This document shows, one piece after another, positions 18,759-28,100 of a DNA stretch of 64,000 nt (positions are counted from its first letter, which is position 1; the number at the start of each line of letters is the position of its first letter). Under the pieces are notes generated by a model. That model saw only the letters and a list, made by a program, of their open reading frames with translations. It was not told where the DNA came from and did no database searches. Source of the DNA: an uncultured Rhizobiaceae bacterium. Lineage in GTDB: Bacteria; Pseudomonadota; Alphaproteobacteria; Rhizobiales; Rhizobiaceae. The DNA lies in the NCBI GenBank assembly GCA_958296345.1, contig CATQIJ010000004.1:1-64000 (forward strand). Direction: 5' to 3'. Both the position numbers and the translations under genes were made by a program.

Positions 18759-19676
18759 ATGAATGTTGAAAATCCACGCAACCGTAACCTTATTGCGTGG
18801 GTTGCAATGCTCAGCATCGGCTTGCTGTGGGGCTCAACTATTCCAATGTCCAAAACGGCTGTATCGACAGGGCATCAGCCGTTTGGTTTGATTTTTTGGC
18901 AATTTGTAATTGGCGTTATTGTATTGGGTATTATTTTGTTTGCCCGTGGTTGGCGGCCAAAATTAAACAAGGAATTGATATTTTTCTATGCTTTGATTGC
19001 CGTTATGGGAACAATTATCCCAAATGGATTTTCGTATCTAGCAGCTGCACAATTGCCTGGTGGAGTCTTGTCGATTGTTATTGCTACCGTTCCTATGTTT
19101 GCGCTTGTCATTGCACTTGGTTTGCGGCTGGAAAGTTTTTCTGTGAAACGGTTATTGGGTATTTTAATAGGTTTTGCTGCGATGGTAATGATTGCTTTGC
19201 CTCAAACTAGCCTGCCAGAACCAGAAAAAGCGATATTTGTTCTTGTGGCACTCATCGCCCCAGTTTTTTATGCTCTAGAATCTAATTATATTGCAGTGCG
19301 AACACCAGCAGGAACGGATGCTGTCTCCACTTTATTTATGGCTTCTTGTGTGGGGGTTATTATTACTGCTCCTTTATCTTTAATTTCAGGACAGTGGATT
19401 AACCCGCTATTGCCATGGCATTTACCTGAATATGCATTGATTGCAACGTCTGTCATCCATGCAATTACTTATGTTGGTTATATTTGGCTTGTTGGATTTG
19501 GGGGGGCTGTATTTGGTGTTCAGGTCGCTTACCCAGTTACAATTTCTGGTGTTTTATTCAGTATCTTATTGTTGGGCGAAGGGTATTCTATATGGATATG
19601 GGGGGCTTTGGTCTTGGTTATTTTAGGACTTGTTCTGGTTCAACCTGCGCTTGAAAATAAGGAGCAGGCCGCTTGA
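18759..19676 (+). CDS. EamA/DMT-family transporter
   Basis: A 305-residue protein with ten predicted membrane helices arranged as two EamA repeats. The first begins ...LWGSTIPMSKTAV; each repeat ends with the usual ...GILIGFAAMVMIAL and GALVLVILGLVLVQPA segments. These carriers usually export amino acids, nucleosides or other metabolites. The stop overlaps the TTG start of a second DMT gene (TTGA), so the two form an operon and may act as a pair or heterodimer. Confidence 0.85.
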   Translation: MNVENPRNRNLIAWVAMLSIGLLWGSTIPMSKTAVSTGHQPFGLIFWQFVIGVIVLGIILFARGWRPKLNKELIFFYALIAVMGTIIPNGFSYLAAAQLPGGVLSIVIATVPMFALVIALGLRLESFSVKRLLGILIGFAAMVMIALPQTSLPEPEKAIFVLVALIAPVFYALESNYIAVRTPAGTDAVSTLFMASCVGVIITAPLSLISGQWINPLLPWHLPEYALIATSVIHAITYVGYIWLVGFGGAVFGVQVAYPVTISGVLFSILLLGEGYSIWIWGALVLVILGLVLVQPALENKEQAA

Positions 19677-20527
19677 GTTTAACCGTTTTTCTTGTGGTCA
19701 TTGGTGCTGCATTTTTACATGCTGTGTGGAATGCGGCCGTTAAAGGAAGCAGTGATAAATTACTTGGTATGACTGCAATTGTGTTTGGTCATATGATACC
19801 AGCAGCAGTAGCTTTGTTTTTCTTTGAACTGCCATCACGCGAAAGCCTTCCCTATATGATTGGGGGCATTATTTGCCATTTTGGCTATCAAGTGTTTTTA
19901 TTGTCTGCTTATCGCATTGGCGACTTCACTCAGGTTTACCCAATAGCGAGGGGAACAGGGCCACTCGTTGTTACGATTGTTTCTGTTTTGTTTTTAGGCG
20001 TCACATTATCTGCTTATGAGTTGATTGCTATTGGCTTGATTGTAACGGGGATCATGAGCTTAAGCATTGTGCGACAAGGTGATGGACTTCGTAATCCAAG
20101 AGCAGCAACAATGGCCTTGGTGACAGGGTGTTTTATTGCGGGCTATTCACTGATTGATGGTTTAGGTGCTCGTGTATCTGGCAGCGCTGTTGGCTTTATG
20201 TCTGTTTTGATGTTGTTAAATGGTGCTGTTTTTTTCATTTATATATTGTTTAAAGAAAAATCTGTAATTCTTCGTGTGCCGCGTGAAGCCAAGCTAGTGA
20301 CAATTGGTGGTGGGGTGGCTTCTTATGTCGCTTATGTGCTTGTTGTTTGGGCTTTCACACATGCTCCAATTCCATTGGTCACTGCATTGCGCGAAACCAG
20401 TATAATCTTTGCGGTTTTAATTGGTGTCTTTATTTTTCGTGAGAAACTCAATCTTGCAAAAGTACTATCCGTGATGTTGTCAATTGTGGGCGCAGGCTTA
20501 CTCCGTTTTGGAAAATATTTGGCTTAA
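19673..20527 (+). CDS. EamA/DMT-family transporter, second copy
   Basis: A 284-residue, ten-helix member of the same superfamily as the preceding gene, though clearly diverged. The family pattern [17 protein letters not shown] opens the first repeat, and [20 protein letters not shown] is the conserved motif of the second. It starts with TTG, chosen because AAGGAGCAG sits 7 bases upstream and the start overlaps the previous stop. It overlaps the convergent oxidoreductase gene by four bases. Substrate is unknown. Confidence 0.83.
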   Translation: MSLTVFLVVIGAAFLHAVWNAAVKGSSDKLLGMTAIVFGHMIPAAVALFFFELPSRESLPYMIGGIICHFGYQVFLLSAYRIGDFTQVYPIARGTGPLVVTIVSVLFLGVTLSAYELIAIGLIVTGIMSLSIVRQGDGLRNPRAATMALVTGCFIAGYSLIDGLGARVSGSAVGFMSVLMLLNGAVFFIYILFKEKSVILRVPREAKLVTIGGGVASYVAYVLVVWAFTHAPIPLVTALRETSIIFAVLIGVFIFREKLNLAKVLSVMLSIVGAGLLRFGKYLA

Positions 20528-22212
20528 CCAATTATTCTATCACTCGTTTCCCAGTCGGGATTAATCCAAGGCTCTTGATTGGAGCGTGGTAGTGGGTCTT
20601 TACCCAAGATATGGTCAGCTGCTTTTTCGCCTACCATGATGGAAGGCGCGTTTAAGTTGCCGTTTGGAATACGCGGGAATATTGAGGAGTCTGCCAGACG
20701 CAAACCTTCAACGCCAATGACACGGCACTCTGGATCAACGACAGACATTTTATCATCAGGGTTACCCATCTTTGCTGTTCCGCATGGGTGGAATGCGCTT
20801 TCGACATGTTCACGGATAAATGCATCCAGCTCATCATTACTTTGTATATGCTCACCTGGGGCAATTTCGTAGCCACGATATTCATTAAATGCCTGTTGTT
20901 GGAAAATTTCGCGTGTTAGCCTGATGCAGTGGCGGAATTCTGCAAAGTCATCTTCATGTGACATGTAGTTGAATTGAATAGACGGTTTAGCTTTTGGATC
21001 GCTAGATGTTAGGCGAACTGCACCGCGTGACTTGGAGCGCATTGGCCCTACGTGCGCTTGGAAGCCATGGGTTGGTGCTGCAGCTTTGCCATCGTAACGA
21101 ATGGCTACTGGTAAGAAGTGATATTGAATGTCTGGATATTTAATTCCGGCTTTTGAGCGTATAAAAGCGGATGCCTCAAAATGGTTTGTAGCGCCATCGC
21201 CCGTTTTAAAGAGCAGCCACTCAAGGCCAATTAAGCCTTTTTGGAAGAGATTTAATCTTGAATATAGCGAAACAGGTTTTGTACATTCTTGTTGGATGTA
21301 AAGCTCGAGATGATCCATCAAATTAGAGCCAACGCCAGGACGATCAGCGACCACTTCAATGCCGTGTTCTTTTAAATGCTTAGCTGGGCCGATACCAGAA
21401 AGCATTAAAAGCTTTGGTGAATTAAAAGCTGAGGCGGCAATGATAACTTCTTTGTTGGCCTTGATAAGCTGTGTTGAGCCACCGCGTGCTATTTCGACGC
21501 CAGTAGCGCGGTTGTTTTCAATTCTGACTTTTTCGGCTAGCCCATGTACGATGGTCAGGTTTTGGCGTTTTAGTGCAGGCTTTAAGTAGGCATTTGCGGT
21601 TGACCATCGACGCCCTTTATAGACGGTGCGCTCCATAGCGCTAAAGCCTTCTTGCTTTAGGCCGTTATAATCTTGCGTAAAGCCAAAGCCTGCTTGTTTT
21701 CCTGCTTCAATGAAAGCTTCAAACAGTGGTCTTGTCATTTCTCCGCGTGTTATGTGCATTGGGCCGTCTGTGCCGCGTGCGCCTTGTTCTCCGCCGTGAG
21801 AGGTTTCCATACGATTGAAGTAAGGTAAGACGTCTGCGTATGACCAGCCTTTTGCGCCTTCTTCTTCCCAGTGATTAAAGTCTTCTGCGTGGCCTCGCAC
21901 ATAGACCATGCCATTAATGGAAGAAGAACCGCCAATAACTTTTCCGCGTGGAGCGACAAGTTTACGTCCGTTTAGGTATGGTTCAGGCTCCGTTTTATAC
22001 CCCCAATCATATAGCGGCATGTTCATAGGAAAAGACAAGGCTGCAGGCATTTGTATGAGTGGCCCAATATCTGACCCGCCGTATTCTATGACTATTACAG
22101 AATGCTTGCCATCTTCTGATAGGCGTGACGCCATAGCGGAGCCAGCAGAACCCGAGCCGATGATTACATAATCAGCACTAAAATCAGGATTTACGTTTTG
22201 TGAACCGGACAT
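20524..22212 (-). CDS. betA: GMC-family flavin oxidoreductase, choline dehydrogenase-like
   Basis: A 562-residue protein. The FAD-binding motif [18 protein letters not shown] is at the N-terminus, followed by GMC signature 1 ([20 protein letters not shown]) and signature 2 ([16 protein letters not shown]). The C-terminal HPCGTAKMG and [15 protein letters not shown] carry the active-site His and Asn. The overall pattern is that of choline dehydrogenase BetA, oxidising choline to betaine aldehyde. However, betB, betI and a choline transporter are absent nearby, so another alcohol substrate is possible. The gene is alone on its strand. Confidence 0.82.
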   Translation of the reverse strand: MSGSQNVNPDFSADYVIIGSGSAGSAMASRLSEDGKHSVIVIEYGGSDIGPLIQMPAALSFPMNMPLYDWGYKTEPEPYLNGRKLVAPRGKVIGGSSSINGMVYVRGHAEDFNHWEEEGAKGWSYADVLPYFNRMETSHGGEQGARGTDGPMHITRGEMTRPLFEAFIEAGKQAGFGFTQDYNGLKQEGFSAMERTVYKGRRWSTANAYLKPALKRQNLTIVHGLAEKVRIENNRATGVEIARGGSTQLIKANKEVIIAASAFNSPKLLMLSGIGPAKHLKEHGIEVVADRPGVGSNLMDHLELYIQQECTKPVSLYSRLNLFQKGLIGLEWLLFKTGDGATNHFEASAFIRSKAGIKYPDIQYHFLPVAIRYDGKAAAPTHGFQAHVGPMRSKSRGAVRLTSSDPKAKPSIQFNYMSHEDDFAEFRHCIRLTREIFQQQAFNEYRGYEIAPGEHIQSNDELDAFIREHVESAFHPCGTAKMGNPDDKMSVVDPECRVIGVEGLRLADSSIFPRIPNGNLNAPSIMVGEKAADHILGKDPLPRSNQEPWINPDWETSDRIIG

Positions 22213-22567
22213 GTAGAGTTTATAGCGTATTTTGCAAAGCCTTCAATTCGACAAATCAAAGAGCTGTTAGAATACCCTAACGGAAGTATTAACATATAAT
22301 TACTAAATAATTGTTAAAAAGTTAATTTCAGCCGTGACAAAAACCATACGAATCAGATAGCGAATTAATGGATGATTCCTTTTTGTGGAGGGAATTTGTC
22401 TATTTAAAGTTTGAATTTAGCTTATTATAGTTTAATTTAAATATTTGTTTCAGATAGTTTAGTCCCCATAGTTCTGAATTTCACATTGGCTCAAATAGGT
22501 TTTTACTATCCGTGTAGAGGCTTTGAATGCGGTAGACGCCTTTAACGAATTGAACATGGGGATTAAT
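22213..22567. other. AT-rich intergenic region between betA-like gene and DUF11 locus
   Basis: No gene was found. This 355-base, very AT-rich gap must hold the promoter of the minus-strand oxidoreductase and that of the DUF11 locus. A small dyad GTTAG-N6-CTAAC lies at 22266-22281, about 55 bases upstream of the oxidoreductase ATG, and could be an operator. A GGGG run at 22558-22561 serves as ribosome binding site for the ATG at 22568. Confidence 0.5.
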
Positions 22568-23444
22568 ATGGAATTCGAAACTCTTCAGAAAACAAGAATA
22601 GGTGGTGTTACGCTAACCAGACTTGTTTCTAATAAAGCAGCTGTCTCGGCTATCGCTTTGATGACAGCATTCGCGCCAGTGGTGCCTGCATGGGCGACAA
22701 TTGACAATACGGTAACTGCAACTGGTGATTCACCTGGCGGAACAGATGATGTTACTGCAACAGCTGACGAGACTGTTGATGTAGAAGATGCTGCACCAGC
22801 ACTTGTTGTAACAAAAACCGCAGATGATGTTACGGATGTTGCTGTTGGACAGACTGTTACTTATACATACACCGGGTTCTGAAACACTTACAACTGATAA
22901 TGGTACATTATTAGACTCAACGGATGCTGGCTCTGACGGTACTTGGGATACGCTTGCACCAGGAGATATTGTTACTTGGACATCTACCTATGTTGTAACT
23001 GCTGCCGATCTAGCTAATCAGGTTGATAATGATATTGATAATACTGTAACTGCCTCGGCAACACCTGCAGATGGCACATTGGGCGGAACGCTTACAGCCA
23101 CTGAAGAAGTTGACCTTGTAGATCAAAATGCTTCTCTATCTGTTACTAAGGTAGCGGACGATGACACAGATGTAGTTGTTGGTCAGGTTATTACATATAC
23201 ATATACTGTAACCAACGATGGTAACGTTCCTGTAACCAATATTACACTGGGTGATAACGTGACAGCTGGTTCTGGTACGCCACCAACTCCAACTGGCGAA
23301 ACACTGCTTACAGATAATGGTACATTGGGTGATAGTACTGATGCTTCTGCAGATGGCAGCTGGGATACTCTAGGAGTTAACGATGTTATTACCTTCACAG
23401 GTACATATACTGTTACTCAGGATGATGTAGATAACCTACAATAA
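22568..23444 (+). pseudogene. Secreted DUF11/DUF7507-repeat protein 1, broken by an internal deletion
   Basis: ATG 22568 (GGGG just upstream) opens a signal peptide ending VVPAWA, then TIDNTVTATG and one DUF11 domain. The frame breaks at about 22876, where TYTYT is followed directly by GSETLTTDNGT in another frame. Comparison with the second domain of the same gene (VGQVITYTYTVTNDGN...) shows that about 80 bases, not a multiple of three, are missing. The second frame runs to 23444 and ends VTQDDVDNLQ. Intact, it would be a two-domain secreted protein of about 320 residues. Repeat collapse during assembly or a real deletion are both possible. It is the first of four related genes. Confidence 0.75.
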
Positions 23445-23459
23445 CATTTAATGAACTAG

Positions 23460-23485
23460 CTAAAGGTGGTGCGAATCACCTTTAG
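23460..23485. repeat. Inverted repeat after DUF11 gene 1
   Basis: A perfect nine-base inverted repeat (CTAAAGGTG, eight-base loop, CACCTTTAG) without a following T-run. It lies just after the stop of DUF11 gene 1 and before a proper terminator. It may stabilise the mRNA 3' end or act as an extra attenuator. Confidence 0.55.
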
Positions 23486-23496
23486 TAAAGAAGCTT

Positions 23497-23536
23497 AATC
23501 CGCATACAGTTTTGATAACTTTATGCGGATTTTTTT
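23497..23536 (+). terminator. Rho-independent terminator after DUF11 gene 1
   Basis: A ten-base stem (AATCCGCATA pairing with TATGCGGATT) is followed by a run of seven T. This separates DUF11 gene 1 from gene 2, so the locus is not one simple transcript. Readthrough could set the ratio between the short proteins. Confidence 0.85.
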
Positions 23537-23645
23537 ATGCTTTTTTTAAAAAATGAGCGATATTTACGCGAAGTAAGGCCAACCTTATTTATGGTTAACG
23601 CATAATTAACCAGACTCATTGCAATCCTTATCCAAAGGGGTTGCT

Positions 23646-24183
23646 ATGACCAAAAAGAACTGGTCGCGTTTGAAAGATGTTCAGCGGTTAGCGTTACGTT
23701 ATGTATCGTGGCCGTTTTTTTGCTATCTTATCATTTGGTGTTGTTGGGCAAGCTTTTGCTACGATTGATAATACCGTTACGGGCTCTTCTCCCACAGGAA
23801 CTAACGATGTAATCGCCACAGCGGATGAAACTGTTGATGTTGTTGATGCAATTAACGAATTGAACATCGTTAAAACAGCTAACCTAAATGACGAGATTAA
23901 CAGCGATGGTTTTGCAGAAGAAGGTGAAACCATTACCTATACGTTTGATGTCACCAATTCTGGCAATGTAACGCTTACCAATGTGGGCGTAAACGACACA
24001 ACAAACGCCACAAACGGCCCAGTTGTTCCTGCAAATGAAATCATTTTTGCAGATAACGGAACACTGGCAGATTCTATCGATTCAGCAAGCGACGGCACTT
24101 GGGACACACTTGCCCCAGGCGACACTATTCGATTTAGCGCGACTTACACAGTGACACAAAATGATGTCGATACACTCAACTAA
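23646..24183 (+). pseudogene. Secreted DUF11/DUF7507-repeat protein 2, frameshift in a T7 tract
   Basis: ATG 23646 has AAAGGGG five bases upstream and begins a basic N-terminus (MTKKNWSRLKDVQRL). The frame is lost at a run of seven T (23715-23721). With six T it reads through a perfect signal peptide (WPFFAILSFGVVGQAFA) into TIDNTVTG and one DUF11 domain, giving 178 residues in total. The downstream frame could otherwise start at ATG 23701 with a short hydrophobic leader (MYRGRFFAILSFGVVGQAFA). The protein ends VTQNDVDTLN, the same point as its neighbours. The T-tract is either a sequencing error or an on/off switch. Confidence 0.75.
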
Positions 24184-24202
24184 AAAAAGCAGGGCAAGTA
24201 AT

Positions 24203-25141
24203 ATGAAAAGTGTAAATTATCCAAAGATCATCGGTTTGAAAGGTCTTAGCGTTTCTTCTTTAGCTTTGTTAACAGCGATAAGTTCTGTAACGCCATCATG
24301 GCCAGCAATTGATAACTCTGCGGTTGCAGTTGGCACATACACAGCAGCGGATGATACGACTTCTATGCCAGATACAGCCAGTGTTCCGGTTCTTGTTAAT
24401 CATGATCTGAGTATTGTAAAATCTGTTTTCTCAGGGCCGACTACTGCTGCAGGTGCGGATGGTGTAAATACGGATGCTGGTGATACGATTGTTTATCGCT
24501 ATACAATCACCAATAACGGTTCGGTTACAGAAGATAATATTACACCGATTGATACTGGCCCAACATTTGATGGCCAGGCAGCGGCTAATTCACTCAGCGC
24601 ATTTACTGAAGTAATAGGTGTTGGTGCTGGTACGGGTGATGCGGCTACGCTTGCTCCTGGTGAGACTGTAGTATTTGAGGCATCGTATATACTTGCGGCG
24701 CTTGATGTACTTAACGCTGCTGGTGTTACAGATGGCGTCTCAAACATCGCAACAGCAAGCTCTGATGATGTTCCTGCTTCACCTCCATCACCACCAGCAA
24801 CAGCAACTATTCCTGCTGTTCCATTGCTTGAGATTGTTAAGGTCGCTGTTCTTAATGATGAAACAGTTGCTGATGGATTTGCTGAAACCGGTGAAACCAT
24901 TACCTACACATACACAGTTACAAACACTGGTAACGTTGCTCTAACAAATGTTGGTATTCAGGATACGCACGAGGGCGCGCTTCTAACTGGTGTTAACCTA
25001 CCGGTTGGTGAAACCATTACAACAGAAGGTCCGGTTGGCCCATCAGATATTGGTACTGCAAATGATGGTGTGATCGACACACTTGAAGCGGGTGCAACCG
25101 CAACCTTCACAGTTACTCAGGATGAGGTGGACGACGGTTAA
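24203..25141 (+). CDS. Secreted DUF11/DUF7507-repeat protein 3
   Basis: 312 residues and the only intact short member. ATG 24203 has AGGG eight bases upstream. A signal peptide ends near SWPA, the mature chain starts IDNSAVAVG. Two DUF11-type beta-sandwich domains follow (first about 70-200 with TIVYRYTITNNGSVTEDNI, second about 210-310 with TITYTYTVTNTGNVALTNV). The chain ends TFTVTQDEVDDG, before the last strand expected in this fold. It starts 19 bases after gene 2 and is followed 30 bases later by the giant gene. It is probably a subunit of a surface structure. Confidence 0.8.
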   Translation: MKSVNYPKIIGLKGLSVSSLALLTAISSVTPSWPAIDNSAVAVGTYTAADDTTSMPDTASVPVLVNHDLSIVKSVFSGPTTAAGADGVNTDAGDTIVYRYTITNNGSVTEDNITPIDTGPTFDGQAAANSLSAFTEVIGVGAGTGDAATLAPGETVVFEASYILAALDVLNAAGVTDGVSNIATASSDDVPASPPSPPATATIPAVPLLEIVKVAVLNDETVADGFAETGETITYTYTVTNTGNVALTNVGIQDTHEGALLTGVNLPVGETITTEGPVGPSDIGTANDGVIDTLEAGATATFTVTQDEVDDG

Positions 25142-25171
25142 GCCTGAAGTTCAAGGAGAAAACCTGACATA

Positions 25172-28100
25172 ATGAAGCAATTGCGCCAAAACTCAAACAA
25201 AAAGCCAAATCGGTTGTTACGTGGACTAAAGTCCGCGTTTCAGCTGTTTATAGCGTTTGTTTTTTATATGGCGCAGATGCAACATACGTTAGCTGCAATT
25301 GACAATGATGCGCGTGCAGTTGGCGTTTTTAACGGGTCTGCTGTTATTGCTGTTAGTAAATCAGGTGTCCTTAATGATGATGATGGCACGCCTGGTTTAA
25401 GTGCTGGCGATACCATTTCTTACACAGTAACTGTTACAAACCCGGGCAATGTGTCATTGACGGGTATCAACGTTACAGACCCACTTTTGCCACTGACTTT
25501 ACAATCAGGTGATCTTGATAGTGATTTTCGTCTAGATACAGATGAGACATGGATTTACACAGGTGACTATACGGTTACTTCATTTGATCTTGCGACCAAT
25601 GGCGGTGGCGATGGTGACATTGATAATACAGTAACTGTTGACAGCAATGAAACACCGCCAGAAAGCGCTACACAGCAAACGCCAATTAATCCTGATGTTT
25701 CCATTCTGGTTGATAAGGTTGGTACGCTCAATGATGATGATGGCATTGCAGGTGTTACAGCTGGTGATACTATTGATTATGTTATTACGGTTCAAAATAA
25801 CGGCGTTGCTAATCTAACCAACATCAATGTTTTAGATAATTTGGTGCAAGGTGTTACTTCAACGCCACTCGTGCCTATTTTTACTGGTGGTGACACAAAC
25901 AGCAATAGTGAAATTGATGCAGGTGAGATTTGGACTTACACGTTTACTTACACACTAACGCCAGCAAATATTGCTGATGGCAATGATCTTGTAAATACAG
26001 TTTTAGTTACAACAGATGAAATTGGCCCGCGCGATGCAAGCGATACGCAAGTTATTCCTGGTGCGATTAACAGCTTTACAATGGAAAAAATTGTCACGCT
26101 TGTTGATGGTGATGCCGATAATTTAGGCGATGCTGGAGAGACGATCAATTACACTTTCCGTTTTGTAAATACAGGTAATCGCATACTTACTAATCTTGCA
26201 GTTTCAGACCCACTTCCGGGCCTGTCCGCAATTCTTTGTGCAAATGATGGTGATAGTGATGGCGATATTGATGCGCTTAACCCTAGTCAAACTTTAGACT
26301 GTACTGCAAGTTATATCATTCAGGGTTCTGATGCGGGTAATGGTTCAGTTGATAATACTGCGACACCAAGCGCTACTGAAACGGGTGATGAAACTGCGTC
26401 TAATGAAGTTAGCATTAGTTCAGGTGTATCGATTGATGTTGCCAAGACAGGCGTTCTAAACGATGACGATGGCACGCCGGGCGTCACGGCAGGTGACACA
26501 ATTGATTATACAATCATCGTTGAAAATGATGGTTCTATTGATCTGACTAATGTTGTCTTGGCTGATACGCTTGTTCAAAATGGAACGCCGACAACACTTA
26601 CACCTGTTTTTGATAGCGGTGACACAAATATAGATAATGCAATTAATCCAGGCGAGACCTGGACGTATCTTATTACCTATACACTTACACCTGCGAACAT
26701 TGCGGATGGCAATAATCTTGTAAATACAGTCGATGTAACAACGGATCAAATTGGCCCTGAAAGCGCTACTGATACGCAAGTTCTAAGTGCGCCACTAGAT
26801 GCCTATACGATGGAAAAAATAGCGACGCTTAATGATGGCGATGCGGACAACCTTGCTGATAGCGGCGAAGACATTAATTACACATTCCGTTTTGTGAACA
26901 CAGGCACGCGTGCACTTACCAATCTGACTGTAACAGATCCGCTTCCTGGACTTACAACTATCCTTTGTTCTAACGATGGTGATAGTGATGGCGATATTGA
27001 TCTGTTACCAGTTGGTGCAACGCTGGATTGTGTTGCTGTCTATACAGTTCAAAACTCTGATGTTCTTAATGGCTCAGTTGATAACACAGCGACACCGTCT
27101 GCAACGGCTGCTGATGGCACTACACCAGTTGCAGAAGATGACACACCCAACGATAATTCAACTAGCACACCGACAGATACAAATATCAGCCTTGATATTA
27201 ATAAGACGGTAGCCTCTGCTGTTGAAGTACTTCCAAATGTAGTGGATGTTGAGTATCTATTAGAGCTAACAAATACTGACACTGTAACGCTTACTAATCT
27301 AACACTTGAAGATGATTTAGCGATTGCGGTCAGTGCACCAGCACAAATTGTTGGCACAGGTTCAATTACAGTCTTCTCTGGCTTCACAGGGCCTGGCACA
27401 TCCAATGGCATCTATGATGGCATTGGCAATAATAAATTGTTCAGCGGTGACGTTCAACTTGCTCCTGCCGCGACAGGACAGGTTAGAATACTTGTCCGTA
27501 TTGATCGCCGTGCTCAGTCTGTGCAAACGTCTAATGTAGCTATTGTTACGAGTACCGAAGTTCCTGGACCAACACCCTCTGATGACCCTACAGACCCAAC
27601 AGGCAATACGGATCCAACTCCGTTTGATAGACCTGATGTTGATGGGGATGGTGCGCCTGATAGTAATGAGCCTCTTGGTGATCGTGATGGCGATGGTATT
27701 CCTGATTCAGATGACTATGACCCAACAGGTTACTTCTATTGTGAAGCTGACGGCCGTATCTTAACGGGTGGATCTATTACCGTTGTGAATGTCTTTTCAG
27801 GACTATCTCAGTCTGGTGTTGGTTCTAGCAATGATATTACGATTATTCGCGATGGTGCAGATGGCTCTTACCAATTTTATGTAAGTGCACCTGGTACATA
27901 TCGTTTGGTTCCAACATTGCCAGTGGGCGGCGTTGCTAGCACAGATAGATTATCTTCTGGCACTCTTGATGTAACTTCATTACTTCCTGCTAATCCTGGT
28001 ATTTTAGGTGGTGGCCAGGTTGGTGCTACTGGTGTGCTAGATGATTTCTCTGAAATTGGTAATCCGTTCTTTACAGAGTTTGTTATCAATATAGGTGACC

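Noticed and set aside
24675-27764. His/Leu/Gln-rich alternative frames in the DUF11 genes
   Set aside because: They are low-complexity shadows produced by the Thr/Asp/Val-rich DUF11 coding frame.
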